A stretch of 64,000 nt of DNA from Ch128b sp964527925 (GTDB lineage Bacteria > Bacteroidota > Ignavibacteria > Ch128b): positions 62,001 through 126,000 of the forward strand of contig CAZGQO010000005.1 of NCBI GenBank assembly GCA_964527925.1, written 5' to 3'. This document shows, piece by piece, positions 18,470-28,713 of the stretch. The stretch's first letter is position 1. The number at the start of each line of letters is the position of its first letter. The notes beneath the pieces are model-generated. The model was not told the DNA's origin. It saw only the letters and a program-made list of their open reading frames with translations, and ran no database searches. The translations under genes were made by a program, and so were the position numbers.

Positions 18470-19126
18470 ATGAGAATTGAAGAAATTCAGATTCCGGGAA
18501 AATTAACAAAGAAAGAAGCTGATCTGAGAATTGCATTTTTGAACAGCGTAAGGCTTATTCCTGGTGGTGAGAAGATAAACAGTTGTATTCAATGCGGGAC
18601 ATGTACTGGTTCCTGCCCACTTTCTTATATGATGGATATAACACCGAGAGAATTGATTGCATTGTTCAGAGCCGGTGATATTGATTCAATTCTTAAAAGC
18701 AGAACAATCTGGGTTTGTGCTTCCTGTTATTCATGTCAAACGAGATGTCCGTCTTCAATTAAAGTGACTGATATTATCTACTCCCTCAAACGAATGGCAA
18801 TGAATAGAAGAATCTATTCAAAAATATTCCCTGTTCACGCACTTTCTGATGCATTCATAAAAAATTTAAAATCTTTCGGAAGATTAAATGAACCAAGATT
18901 AATGTTTCTTTATTATCTCAGAAGAGGGTTCTGGAAGGGTTTTGGAATTATTCCTCTTGGTTTGAAAATGTTAATCAAGGGTCGTGTAAAATTTAGCGCA
19001 TCAAAAATTAAAGACATTAAAGGTTTCAGGAAAATTTTGAAGAAAGCTTACGAGATTGATCTGCCATTAGAAATTGCTGCAAGATCATATTATAAAGAAG
19101 CGGTGGGTTATAAGGCTGTCAGTTAA
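18470..19126 (+). CDS. hdrC: Heterodisulfide reductase subunit C-like iron-sulfur protein
   Basis: A 218-residue protein with two [4Fe-4S] motifs in its first half: CIQCGTCTGSCP (from about residue 39) and CASCYSCQTRCP (about 84-95). A helical basic C-terminal part follows. This is the HdrC layout: it wires electrons from HdrA to the catalytic HdrB. The start follows AAAAGGAAATA, two bases after the ferritin-like gene. The C-terminal part is somewhat longer than the roughly 190 residues usual in methanogens. Confidence 0.87.
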   Translation: MRIEEIQIPGKLTKKEADLRIAFLNSVRLIPGGEKINSCIQCGTCTGSCPLSYMMDITPRELIALFRAGDIDSILKSRTIWVCASCYSCQTRCPSSIKVTDIIYSLKRMAMNRRIYSKIFPVHALSDAFIKNLKSFGRLNEPRLMFLYYLRRGFWKGFGIIPLGLKMLIKGRVKFSASKIKDIKGFRKILKKAYEIDLPLEIAARSYYKEAVGYKAVS

Positions 19127-19145
19127 AAAAATTATAGGTTGAAAA

Positions 19146-20048
19146 ATGAAATACTCATATTATCCAGGTTGCAGTCTTCATTCAGCTCATATCGGATATG
19201 ATTTATCCTGCAGATCTGTTTTCAATAAACTTGAGAGTGAATTGATTGAACTTGAAGATTGGAATTGCTGCGGCGCAACAATTTATATGTCAATTAAAAG
19301 AACAACGGCTCTCGCAGTTGCCGCTCGAAATCTTGCGCTTGCAGAAAAAACAGGGCTCGATTTAGTCACTCCTTGCAGTTCTTGTTATACAATTCTAAAT
19401 AAAGCTCACAAATACCTTGTAAACAATGAACAACTTCTAAATAATGTTAATAAATGTTTGAACGAGACTGGATTACATTATAATTGCTCGGCTCGTGTTC
19501 GTCATCCTCTTGATGTTCTCGTTAATGATATAGGTACAGAGATTATAAGTCTATTCATAAAAAAGCCTTTGAAAGGTTTAAAAATCGCAAGTTATTATGG
19601 CTGCCAAATTGTAAGACCTGAAAGAGGATTTGACGATCGAGAAAATCCAACTTCAATGGAAAATCTTTTTCAAACAATTGGTGCTGAAAATGTTTACTTT
19701 CCGTGCAAGTTAAGATGCTGTGGCGGAATGTTGATGACAACTTACACCGGTGCTGCTCTAAAACTTTCCGAAGAAATCCTGAATGCAGCTGTTGAAAATA
19801 ATGCCGATTGTATTGCAACTACATGTCCATTGTGTCAGATGAATCTGGAAGCTTATCAAAGTAAAATCAACAAAATTTTCAAAAAGAATTATAAAGTGCC
19901 GATTTTGTTTTTCACTCAAATACTTGGAGTTGCTCTCGGAATTTCTGAAAAAGAACTTGGAATTGATAAAAATTTGTATGAATGCAAAAAGCTGAGTGAA
20001 ATCGCAAGTCAAGAAGTTAAATTTTCGCATTCAGATTTTATTACATAA
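19146..20048 (+). CDS. hdrB: Heterodisulfide reductase subunit B-like protein
   Basis: A 300-residue protein with the two cysteine-rich CCG domains of HdrB. The first has CSLHSAH, WNCCGA and CSSC. The second has YYGCQIVRP, LRCCGGM and TTCPLCQMN. In HdrB these hold two noncubane [4Fe-4S] clusters that reduce a disulfide. The natural disulfide in this bacterium is unknown, since CoM-S-S-CoB is methanogen-specific. It follows hdrC by 19 bases. Confidence 0.87.
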   Translation: MKYSYYPGCSLHSAHIGYDLSCRSVFNKLESELIELEDWNCCGATIYMSIKRTTALAVAARNLALAEKTGLDLVTPCSSCYTILNKAHKYLVNNEQLLNNVNKCLNETGLHYNCSARVRHPLDVLVNDIGTEIISLFIKKPLKGLKIASYYGCQIVRPERGFDDRENPTSMENLFQTIGAENVYFPCKLRCCGGMLMTTYTGAALKLSEEILNAAVENNADCIATTCPLCQMNLEAYQSKINKIFKKNYKVPILFFTQILGVALGISEKELGIDKNLYECKKLSEIASQEVKFSHSDFIT

Positions 20049-20072
20049 TTAACCAGTCAACAGGAGTTTTTT

Positions 20073-23000
20073 ATGGTAAACTCAAATGGAAATAATGGAA
20101 GCAATAACATTAGAGTTGGGGTTTATATCTGCCATTGTGGAGTAAATATCTCGCAGACTGTTCGTGTACAGAGAATTGCTGAAGCTTTGAAAAAAAATCC
20201 ATATGTAGTTGTCTCAACAACTTATAAATTCATGTGTAGTGATCCCGGTCAGAAAATGATCGAGGACGATATCAAACAAAAAGGATTGAATAGAATTGTA
20301 GTTGCTGCCTGTTCACCACAAATGCATGAACTAACATTTCGAAATGCCTGTGAACGTGCTGGACTGAATAGATATCTATTTCAAATGGCTAATATTAGAG
20401 AACAATGTTCGTGGATTCATGATGATGTTGAGAAGACAACAGAAAAAGCAAAAGCTCTTGTAAATGCTGCAGTTCATAGAGTAATTTATCAAGAGCCACT
20501 CGAAAAAATGAAAACTAAAATTAATCCCGACACATTAATCATTGGGGGTGGAATAGCTGGAATTCAAGCAGCACTGGATATTGCTGAGTCTGGAAACAAT
20601 GTCTATTTAGTTGAAAAAGAATCCACCATTGGTGGGCAAATGGCAAAATTCGATAAAACTTTTCCAACTCTGGATTGTGCTGCCTGTATCTTAACACCTA
20701 AAATGGTTTCAGTGAGTCATAGAAAAAACATTCATCTGCTCACTTTGTCTGAGGTAGAAGAAGTAAGAGGATACATTGGCAACTTTAGCGTAAAAATTTG
20801 GAAGAAGGCTCGATATGTGACAGATAAATGTACCTCCTGTGGTGAATGCACAAAAGTTTGTCCTGTTCATGTTCCCAACTGGTTTGATGAGTATAAACAA
20901 CAACGAACTGCGATTCATAAAGCATTTCCTCAGGCAGTTCCAAACACTTATGTAATTGATAGACAGGAAAGACCACCATGCATCGAAGCATGCCCAATTC
21001 GTCAAGAAGCAGCTGGTTACATCGCATTAATTCGCGAAAAGAAATTTCATGAAGCTGCCCAACTGATTCATAAAAGAAATCCGCTTGCAATTGTTTGTGG
21101 AAGAGTTTGTTATCATCCATGTGAAAGCGAATGCAATCGTGGTCATGTTGATAAGCCTCTTGCAATTCAACAACTCAAAAGATTTGCAATAGATTGGGAA
21201 ATGCAGCACAATGGTAAGTTTATAGCTCCTAAAATCACAGAAAAAAGAAAAGAAAAAGTTGCAATTATTGGTTCAGGTCCAGCTGGATTAACCTGTGCTC
21301 ATGATTTAAGATTGCTTGGCTATAATGTTACAGTATTTGATCAGCATTCTATTCCAGGAGGAATGCTTGCCGTTGGAATTCCAGAATATCGTTTACCGAA
21401 AAAATTACTTGCCATGGAAATAAACTACTTCAAAGATATGGGCATTGAGTTTAAGATGAACTCAAAATTTGGAGTTGATTTTACTTTAAATGATTTATTC
21501 TCACAGGGCTACGATGCTGTCTTCTTTGCTATCGGTGCACATAAAAGCATTTCGCTTGATATACCGGGAGAAAATCTTGTTGGAGTAATTTCTGGTGTTG
21601 ATTTCCTAAGAAAAGTCAATGTTGGAATTTCAGTTAATCTGGGTGATAATGTGATTGTTGTTGGAGGAGGGAATACCGCAGTAGATGCTGCACGAACAGC
21701 ACTTCGACTTGGCGCTAAAAAAGTTACAATTATGTATCGAAGAACCAAACTTGAAATGCCCGCTTCACCTGAAGAAATTGCCGATGCTGAAGAAGAAGGA
21801 ATTCATATCGCTTATTTAACCGCACCAATCGAACTTATTGGTCACAATGGAATTTTAAAATCCATACGTTGCATTAGAATGAAACTTGGTGAACCAGACT
21901 CATCTGGAAGAAGAAGACCCATCCCAATTGAAAATTCTGAGTTTGAAGTTGAAGCAGACAGTTTAATAGTCGCAATTGGTCAGACGCCAGATTTTAGTTG
22001 GATGAAAGATATATCAGATTTTGATCTTAAACTGACAAACTGGAATACAATCGAAGTAAATTCTGAAACTCTTCAAACAAGTAATCCAAAAGTTTTCGCA
22101 GGTGGTGATGTTGTATTGGGTCCATCTACAATAATTGCTGCAATGGGTCAGGGCAGACGAGCTGCAGAATCAATTGATAAGTTTTTAAGAAAAAAACCTC
22201 TCACTGATTATAAAACTCATATAGTAAGACTTGAAGTCTTGCGAGGGGAAAGTTTTCGACCGCATTCTTATTCAAAAACTTATAAGGAAATACCAAAAGC
22301 AGAACGAGAATCCATTCAAAAGCTTGATCCATTAAGCAGGATAAAAACATTCGAAGAAGTTGAATTAGGGTTCACAGAAGAACAGGCAATTAGAGAAGCT
22401 TCAAGATGTTTGAACTGCGGAGTTTGTGTTGAATGTCATGAATGCGAAAGAGTCTGTGAACCTAAGGCTGTCGATTATTCCATGAAAGATGAAATTATTG
22501 AAGTTGATGTGGGACAAATTATTGTTGCTACTGGTTTCGAATTGTTTGATGCTTCTAAATATGTTCCTTTTGGTTATGGAAGATTCCAAAATGTTTTAAG
22601 TGCTCTTGAGTTTGAAAGAATGTTAAGTTCAACAGGACCGACAGGAGGAAAAATTCTTTTAGAGAATGGAAAAGAACCTCGTGCTGTTGCAATAATTCAT
22701 TGCGTTGGTTCAAGAGATGAAAACTTTAACAAACATTGCTCCAGAGTCTGTTGTATGTATGCATTAAAATTTGCTCACCTTGTAAAAGATAGAACCAATG
22801 CTGAAGTATATCAATTTTATATCGATATGCGTGCATTCGGAAAAGGTTATGAAGAATTCTATAAAAGAATTTTGGAAGAAGGTGTCAATGTAATTCGCGG
22901 GAAAGTTGCTGAAGTGGTCGAAAGAAAAGGTTATAATGGTGATAAATTCCTTGCTGTGAGATGTGAAGATACTTTAATTGGAAAATTTAGAGAGATTTCA

Positions 23001-23501
23001 GTTGATATGGTGATTTTGTGCAACGCACTTCAACCATCTAAATCAACTGAAAAGGTAGCCAAGATTTTAAGTCTTTCAAAGAGTCCTTCTGGATTTTTAC
23101 TTGAGCGACACCCAAAATTAGATCCGTTTTCCACTGCATCAGATGGAATTTACATTGCTGGATGTATTCAGGGACCAAAAGATATTCCTGATACTGTTGC
23201 ACAGGCAAGCGGTGCTGCGGCAAAAGTTCTTTCTTTGATCTCAAAAGGTGAAGTTGAATTAGATCCAGTTCGAGCTGTTATTGACGAAAAGTATTGTTCA
23301 GGATGTCGAATTTGTAATAATCTCTGTCCTTATGGCGCAATCGAATTTATTGAAGAAAGAAAAGTCTCCTATGTTAACGATGCCATTTGCAAAGGTTGTG
23401 GAACATGCGTGGCTGCCTGTCCTGCTGGGGCAATCTCAGGCAAAGGATTTACTGATAAACAAATTTATGCTGAATTAGAAGGTTTACTCGAAGAAATCTA
23501 A
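20073..23501 (+). CDS. hdrA: HdrA-type bifurcating flavoprotein with inserted GltD-like module
   Basis: 1142 residues, far longer than plain HdrA (about 650). The N-terminal HdrA part has VYICHCGVN, the FAD fold IIGGGIAGIQAA (about 154) and the HdrA-specific CAACILTPKM (about 208). A ferredoxin motif CTSCGECTKVCP lies at about 251. From about residue 300 to 770 a GltD/NfnB-like module is inserted. It has CIEACPIRQ, CGRVCYHPCESECNRG, a second FAD site AIIGSGPAGLTCA (about 396) and an NAD(P)H fold VVGGGNTAVDAA (about 527). HdrA then resumes, ending with CSGCRICNNLCP (about 1075) and CKGCGTCVAACP (about 1106). It should split electron pairs, and the insert may give it an NAD(P)(H) port. Preceded by CAGGAG. 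Confidence 0.9.
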   Translation: MVNSNGNNGSNNIRVGVYICHCGVNISQTVRVQRIAEALKKNPYVVVSTTYKFMCSDPGQKMIEDDIKQKGLNRIVVAACSPQMHELTFRNACERAGLNRYLFQMANIREQCSWIHDDVEKTTEKAKALVNAAVHRVIYQEPLEKMKTKINPDTLIIGGGIAGIQAALDIAESGNNVYLVEKESTIGGQMAKFDKTFPTLDCAACILTPKMVSVSHRKNIHLLTLSEVEEVRGYIGNFSVKIWKKARYVTDKCTSCGECTKVCPVHVPNWFDEYKQQRTAIHKAFPQAVPNTYVIDRQERPPCIEACPIRQEAAGYIALIREKKFHEAAQLIHKRNPLAIVCGRVCYHPCESECNRGHVDKPLAIQQLKRFAIDWEMQHNGKFIAPKITEKRKEKVAIIGSGPAGLTCAHDLRLLGYNVTVFDQHSIPGGMLAVGIPEYRLPKKLLAMEINYFKDMGIEFKMNSKFGVDFTLNDLFSQGYDAVFFAIGAHKSISLDIPGENLVGVISGVDFLRKVNVGISVNLGDNVIVVGGGNTAVDAARTALRLGAKKVTIMYRRTKLEMPASPEEIADAEEEGIHIAYLTAPIELIGHNGILKSIRCIRMKLGEPDSSGRRRPIPIENSEFEVEADSLIVAIGQTPDFSWMKDISDFDLKLTNWNTIEVNSETLQTSNPKVFAGGDVVLGPSTIIAAMGQGRRAAESIDKFLRKKPLTDYKTHIVRLEVLRGESFRPHSYSKTYKEIPKAERESIQKLDPLSRIKTFEEVELGFTEEQAIREASRCLNCGVCVECHECERVCEPKAVDYSMKDEIIEVDVGQIIVATGFELFDASKYVPFGYGRFQNVLSALEFERMLSSTGPTGGKILLENGKEPRAVAIIHCVGSRDENFNKHCSRVCCMYALKFAHLVKDRTNAEVYQFYIDMRAFGKGYEEFYKRILEEGVNVIRGKVAEVVERKGYNGDKFLAVRCEDTLIGKFREISVDMVILCNALQPSKSTEKVAKILSLSKSPSGFLLERHPKLDPFSTASDGIYIAGCIQGPKDIPDTVAQASGAAAKVLSLISKGEVELDPVRAVIDEKYCSGCRICNNLCPYGAIEFIEERKVSYVNDAICKGCGTCVAACPAGAISGKGFTDKQIYAELEGLLEEI

Positions 23502-23519
23502 CAAAGTCAAAGTAGAGAT

Positions 23520-23978
23520 ATGGAAACAAAAATCACAAATCCAATGGAAACTCAACAAAAAACGACTCAAGAGTTTGAGCCTAAGATTGTAGCTTTTATG
23601 TGTAACTGGTGCGCTTATTCGGGTGCAGATCTGGCTGGCGTTTCGAGATTGAAATCTTCACCAAGTATTCGTGTAATAAGAACTATGTGCTCGGGAAGAA
23701 TTGATCCATCATTTGTGATGAGAGCATTTGAATTAGGTGCTGATGGTGTTTTAATCGCAGGATGTCATTTTGGTGACTGTCATTACATTGAAGGTAATTT
23801 TAAAACAATGCGCAGGGTTGAATTGCTTAAAATGGTTCTTAAAAATTTCGGAATAGATGAAAGACGATTACGATTGGAATGGATTTCAGCTTCAGAGGCA
23901 GAGAAGTATGCTAAAGTTTCTTTTGAATTTACTAATCAGATCAAAGAATTGGGTCCCCTAAAACTTATTAATAATTAA
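23520..23978 (+). CDS. mvhD: Hydrogenase iron-sulfur subunit MvhD-like
   Basis: A 152-residue MvhD/FrhD-family protein. After a polar N-terminal extension the core begins IVAFMCNWCAY. It continues with RTMCSGRIDPSF and AGCHFGDCHYIEGN, the cysteines that hold a [2Fe-2S] cluster. It links the hydrogenase small subunit to HdrA. Gene order HdrA, MvhD, MvhG, MvhA matches the methanogen complex. Confidence 0.9.
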   Translation: METKITNPMETQQKTTQEFEPKIVAFMCNWCAYSGADLAGVSRLKSSPSIRVIRTMCSGRIDPSFVMRAFELGADGVLIAGCHFGDCHYIEGNFKTMRRVELLKMVLKNFGIDERRLRLEWISASEAEKYAKVSFEFTNQIKELGPLKLINN

Positions 23979-23993
23979 GATGGGAGGATAGAG

Positions 23994-24989
23994 ATGGCTA
24001 AACCTACACTTGCATTATATTGGGCTGCAAGCTGCGGTGGTTGTGAAATCACAATTTTAGATATTGAAGAAAAAATTTTAGAGGTTGCCGATTTCTTCGA
24101 TATTGTTTTCTGGCCCTGTGTTATGGATTTTAAGTATGAAGATGTCGAAGCTTTGAATGATGAAGAAATTGATATTACTCTTTTTAATGGTTCTATTCGT
24201 ACAACCGAAAACGAACACCTCGCTAAACTTCTTCGAAAGAAATCAAAACTCTTAATTGCATTTGGTTCATGTGCTCATGAAGGTTGTATACCTGGACTTG
24301 CAAATCTCTTCGATCGAAAATCAATTTTTGAGTATGTTTACAAAGAATCACCGTCTGTTGAAGACTCAACTCGTGGAAAATTTCCTGTTACAGAAACCAG
24401 AATGCCGGAAGGAGAAATTAAGATCCCCGAATTCTGGAATACTGTAAAAACTCTTGATCAGGTAGTAGATGTTGATTATTACATCCCAGGATGTCCACCT
24501 CAACCTCATCAGGTTGCAGCAGTAATTGATGCAGTTATAAACATATTAAAAACGGGCGCTGATCTTCCACCAAAAGGCAGTGTACTTGGTGCTGGTGATA
24601 AAACCTGTTGCGATGAGTGTCCCCGTGAAAGAAAAGAAAAAAGAATTAAAGAGTTCTTCAGAATTCAGGAAATAATTCCTAATGATAATGAATGTTTGCT
24701 GGATCAAGGAATAATTTGTATGGGACCAGCTACTCGAAGTGGATGCGGTGCGTTATGTGTAAAGGCGGGAATTGCTTGTAGAGGTTGTTATGGATCCCCT
24801 CCAAATGTTCACGATCAAGGTGCTAAAATGATTTCAGCATTGAGTTCTGTTATCGATGCAAATACACCAGAAGAAACAAGGAAGATACTTGAGAAGATAG
24901 TCGATCCAATAGGAACATTTTATCGATTCTCGCTTCCAGCTTCTACATTCAGAAGGTTTCAAAAAGTAAGTAATAACTCAAACGAATAA
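23994..24989 (+). CDS. mvhG: [NiFe]-hydrogenase small subunit (group 3c-like)
   Basis: A 331-residue small subunit without a Tat signal, so cytoplasmic. The proximal cluster cysteines are in AASCGGCE near the start, GSCAHEGC and YIPGCPPQPHQ. C-terminal cysteines (CCDECP, ICMGPATRSGCGALC, ACRGCYG) would hold two further clusters. It passes electrons from the NiFe site to MvhD. A strong GGGAGG site precedes the ATG. Confidence 0.92.
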   Translation: MAKPTLALYWAASCGGCEITILDIEEKILEVADFFDIVFWPCVMDFKYEDVEALNDEEIDITLFNGSIRTTENEHLAKLLRKKSKLLIAFGSCAHEGCIPGLANLFDRKSIFEYVYKESPSVEDSTRGKFPVTETRMPEGEIKIPEFWNTVKTLDQVVDVDYYIPGCPPQPHQVAAVIDAVINILKTGADLPPKGSVLGAGDKTCCDECPRERKEKRIKEFFRIQEIIPNDNECLLDQGIICMGPATRSGCGALCVKAGIACRGCYGSPPNVHDQGAKMISALSSVIDANTPEETRKILEKIVDPIGTFYRFSLPASTFRRFQKVSNNSNE

Positions 24990-25004
24990 ACTCAGGATTA
25001 AACC

Positions 25005-26483
25005 ATGAGAGTAATAAAAATTGATCCAATCACAAGACTTGAAGGGCACGGTCGAATTGATATTTTTCTAAATGATGAGGGTGAAGTCGAAAATTGTTAT
25101 TTCATTATTCCTGAATTAAGAGGATTTGAAAAATTCTGTCATGGCAGACCAGTTGAAGAAATGCCAAGAATTACTACAAGAATTTGCGGAGTTTGTCCTG
25201 AAGCTCATCATATGGCATCTGCAAAAGCCTGTGATGCAGTTTATGGTGTAGAAATTCCACCCGCTGCAAAAAAATTAAGAGAACTTTTGTATTCTGTTTT
25301 TTATTGTGCTGATCATACTGTTCATATTTATGCCTTGGGCGGACCAGATTTTGTCGTTGGACCTGATGCACCAAAAGCAGAAAGAAATTTGCTTGGAGTT
25401 ATTCACAAAGTTGGTTTAGATGCAGGGAAAAAAGTAATAAAACTTCGTGCTCTGGCTCAAAACATCATCCAGACTTTAGGCGGGAAAAAAATTCATCAGG
25501 TAACTGCTCTACCGGGGGGTGTTGTTAAAGGATTAACAGAAGAAGAAAGAACTAAATTTGCTGAAGACTTGAAGTATTTCATCGAATTTGCTCAATTCAC
25601 TCTGAAAATTTATGATGAAATTATTTTGAAAAATCCTGAGTATGTAGATTTAATTCTATCAGATACTTACACTCAGAAATTTTATTCAATGGGTCTGGTT
25701 GATGAAAATAATAAAGTAAATTTTTATGATGGGAAGGTGAGAGTAGTTGATCCCGATGGTAATGAATTCTGTAAATATGAACCAAAAGATTATTTGAATC
25801 ATATTGCTGAACATATTGAAGAATGGACATATCTAAAGTATCCATATTTAAAAGCCATTGGCTGGAAAGGTTTTGTCGATGGAAAAGAGAGTGGACTTTA
25901 CAGAGCAACCCCGCTTTCCAGATTGAATGTTTCGGATGGAATGGCAACACCACTTGCACAAGAAGAGTATGAAAAATTCTATGAAACATTAACTGGTGAT
26001 AAATCAGGAAAGATACCAGTTCATCATACTTTAGCAACTCATTGGGCTCGTGCAATTGAACTTTTGTATGCTGCCGAACGAGCTAATGAATTAATTAATG
26101 ATCCTGAAATTACTTCTACAAACATAAGAGTCATTCCAACTTCAACTCCAAAGGAAGGGGTAGGAATTGTTGAGGCACCTCGAGGTACATTAACTCATCA
26201 CTATATTACTGATGAGAAAGGGCTGATTCAGAAAGCCAATTTAATTGTCGGCACAACAAATAATTATGGTCCAATATCTGTTTCAATTAAAGCTGCTGCT
26301 AAGGGATTAATCAAAAAAGGTGTAGAAATTACGAATGGAATTCTAAATAGAATTGAAATGGCTTTTCGAGCTTATGATCCTTGTTTTGGATGTGCAACTC
26401 ACACTCTTCCCGGCAAAATGCCTTTTATGTTGAATATATTTGATTCAAATGGCGAGTTGATTTGTTCGAAGAAGAATTATTGA
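25005..26483 (+). CDS. mvhA: [NiFe]-hydrogenase large subunit (group 3c-like)
   Basis: A 492-residue catalytic subunit. The L1 motif RICGVCPEAHH has its NiFe ligands at Cys61 and Cys64. The L2 motif DPCFGCATH supplies Cys460 and Cys463 and ends at His466. A 26-residue tail follows and should be cut off by the protease encoded first in the operon. There is no membrane anchor. The assignment to group 3c rests on neighbours (mvhDG, hdrABC) and motif style. The hyp maturation genes are not in the window. The gene ends the operon: 147 bases follow before metG, with no clear hairpin terminator. Confidence 0.92.
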   Translation: MRVIKIDPITRLEGHGRIDIFLNDEGEVENCYFIIPELRGFEKFCHGRPVEEMPRITTRICGVCPEAHHMASAKACDAVYGVEIPPAAKKLRELLYSVFYCADHTVHIYALGGPDFVVGPDAPKAERNLLGVIHKVGLDAGKKVIKLRALAQNIIQTLGGKKIHQVTALPGGVVKGLTEEERTKFAEDLKYFIEFAQFTLKIYDEIILKNPEYVDLILSDTYTQKFYSMGLVDENNKVNFYDGKVRVVDPDGNEFCKYEPKDYLNHIAEHIEEWTYLKYPYLKAIGWKGFVDGKESGLYRATPLSRLNVSDGMATPLAQEEYEKFYETLTGDKSGKIPVHHTLATHWARAIELLYAAERANELINDPEITSTNIRVIPTSTPKEGVGIVEAPRGTLTHHYITDEKGLIQKANLIVGTTNNYGPISVSIKAAAKGLIKKGVEITNGILNRIEMAFRAYDPCFGCATHTLPGKMPFMLNIFDSNGELICSKKNY

Positions 26484-26630
26484 GAGTGTAACTTTCAAAT
26501 TTTAGTGGACAAATTTTTTTGAAGATAATTCTTTTGATAGAATGTTAGTGCGCAAATTCCTTCCTTTTTCTTTGAATTAACTTACATTTGAAAATTCTAA
26601 CTCAATCTGTAAATTTGACAAAAATTTTGG

Positions 26631-28691
26631 ATGGATAAGAAACATTTCAAACGTACTCTCGTCACAGCAGCTTTACCTTACGCAAATGGTCCCATTCATT
26701 TAGGACATTTAGCGGGTGCTTACCTGCCAGCTGATATCTTCGTCCGCTTTAAAAGATTGAAAAATGAAGAAATTTTGTTCATTTGTGGTTCCGATGAACA
26801 TGGTGTCCCAATAACCATTACAGCTGAAAAGGAAGGCGTCTCTCCAAAGGTTATTATTGATCGATATCATGAAATGAACCGAAAAGCCTTTGAAGATTTC
26901 GGAATGAGCTTTGATAATTACTCACGAACATCTTTGCCGTTACATCACAGGACAGCTCAAGAATTTTTTTTGAAATTTTATGAGAATGGAATTCTAAAAC
27001 AAAAGAAAGAGATGCAATATTATGATGAAAAAGCAAAGATGTTTTTGCCTGATAGATATCTTATTGGAACTTGTCCACATTGTAAAAGCGAAGAAGCTCG
27101 CGGTGACCAATGTGAAAATTGTGGAAGTTACCTGAATCCCACCGATCTTATCAATCCTAAAAGCAAAGTAACTGGTGAAACTCCTGTTCTCAAAGAAACT
27201 ACTCACTGGTATTTTCCACTGGGTGATTACCAAAAAAGATTAGAAAAATACATCGCAGAGAAAAATGAACAGGAAGGCTGGAAAGAGAATGTTTTAAATT
27301 ACTGCAAAAGCTGGTTTCAAGAAGGATTGCAGGATAGAGCAGTAACTCGTGATCTCGATTGGGGAGTTAAAGTTCCAGTCGAAGGTTTTGAAAATAAAGT
27401 TCTTTATGTCTGGTTTGAAGCTGTTCTTGCGTATATATCTTCAACAAAAGAGTGGGCTGAGAAAAATGGAAATCCTGACAATTGGAAAAAATATTGGCTC
27501 GATTCTGAAACAAAGTATCTTGCTTTCATTGGAAAAGATAATGTTGTTTTTCATTGTATTGTTTTCCCTGCAATGTTGATGGCATGGAACGATCACAGTG
27601 AAGAAAAATACATTCTGCCTGATAATGTCCCTGCAAACGAGTTTCTGAATTACGAGGGCTTGAAATTTTCAAAAAGTCGTGGATGGGGAATTTACTTAAA
27701 AGATTTTCTCGAACACTTTCATCCTGATCCATTGAGATATTACCTCGCATCTATTTTGCCAGAAAACAGAGATACAGATTTTTACTGGCGTGATTTTCAA
27801 GCGAAGAACAACAACGAACTGGCAGATATTTTTGGAAACTTCGTGAATAGAACATTAACATTTACTGCTCGTCAATTTAATTTACAGGTACCTGAGGCAA
27901 AAATATTCTCTGAGCTTGATCGAGATTTAATCAAACAATTGCCTGAGTATAAAAAACGAATCGAGGAACTTTTCGAAAGAATTCGTATAAAAGATGCATT
28001 GAACGAAATTATGAATCTTGCTCGTTTCGCAAATAAATATTTTAATGATAGTCAGCCGTGGAAAACCATTAAAGAAAGTCCTGAACAATGTGCAACAACA
28101 ATTAATTTATCAATTCAACTTATTAGAACTCTAACTATAATGCTTTCACCGATTATTCCGTTTACAAGTGAAAAGATATTTGGCTTATTAAATATCACTG
28201 ATGAAGCTTTGAAAAAATGGAATGGATGCGATGAACTTAAAATTCCATCTGGTCACAAAATAAACCAACCAGAAATCATCTTCACAAAAATTGAAGATAT
28301 AGTAATTGAACCGTACATTAAGAGTCAAGAAAAACCTGTTGAACAGAAAGTTGAAACAAAGGTTAACGAAATTTCAATCGATGAATTCAATAAAGTCGAG
28401 ATTAGAGTGGCTAAAGTAGTAGAGTGTGAAGCAATTCAAAAATCTAAAAAACTATTAAAAGTAAAAGTTGATCTTGGCTATGAAACAAGACAGGTTGTTG
28501 CTGGACTTGCTGAATTTTATAAACCTGAAGAATTAATTAGTAAAAAAGTTTTAATTGTCTCTAATTTGAAAGAGGCAAAATTAATGAATGAATCTTCCCG
28601 TGGAATGATACTCGCTGTGGAAGATGAAAATAAGAATCTAAAACTTGTAACTGTAGATGATTCATTACCCATTGGTTCAGTTTTAAGGTAA
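26631..28691 (+). CDS. metG: Methionyl-tRNA synthetase
   Basis: A 686-residue class I synthetase. It has the HIGH-type motif PIHLGHLAGAY, a zinc knuckle (CPHCKSEEARGDQCENC), the KFSKS signature and an anticodon-binding domain. A C-terminal EMAP/Trbp111-type tRNA-binding domain starts near residue 580 (EFNKVEIRVAKV). The length fits the dimeric bacterial form. The ATG has only weak ribosome-binding bases in front. Confidence 0.96.
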   Translation: MDKKHFKRTLVTAALPYANGPIHLGHLAGAYLPADIFVRFKRLKNEEILFICGSDEHGVPITITAEKEGVSPKVIIDRYHEMNRKAFEDFGMSFDNYSRTSLPLHHRTAQEFFLKFYENGILKQKKEMQYYDEKAKMFLPDRYLIGTCPHCKSEEARGDQCENCGSYLNPTDLINPKSKVTGETPVLKETTHWYFPLGDYQKRLEKYIAEKNEQEGWKENVLNYCKSWFQEGLQDRAVTRDLDWGVKVPVEGFENKVLYVWFEAVLAYISSTKEWAEKNGNPDNWKKYWLDSETKYLAFIGKDNVVFHCIVFPAMLMAWNDHSEEKYILPDNVPANEFLNYEGLKFSKSRGWGIYLKDFLEHFHPDPLRYYLASILPENRDTDFYWRDFQAKNNNELADIFGNFVNRTLTFTARQFNLQVPEAKIFSELDRDLIKQLPEYKKRIEELFERIRIKDALNEIMNLARFANKYFNDSQPWKTIKESPEQCATTINLSIQLIRTLTIMLSPIIPFTSEKIFGLLNITDEALKKWNGCDELKIPSGHKINQPEIIFTKIEDIVIEPYIKSQEKPVEQKVETKVNEISIDEFNKVEIRVAKVVECEAIQKSKKLLKVKVDLGYETRQVVAGLAEFYKPEELISKKVLIVSNLKEAKLMNESSRGMILAVEDENKNLKLVTVDDSLPIGSVLR

Positions 28692-28713
28692 CGAACATCA
28701 ATTTGGAGGAAAA

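Noticed and set aside
20785..21165. 126-codon minus-strand open frame inside hdrA
   Set aside because: It lies antisense to well-supported coding sequence with conserved cysteine motifs and has no domain of its own.
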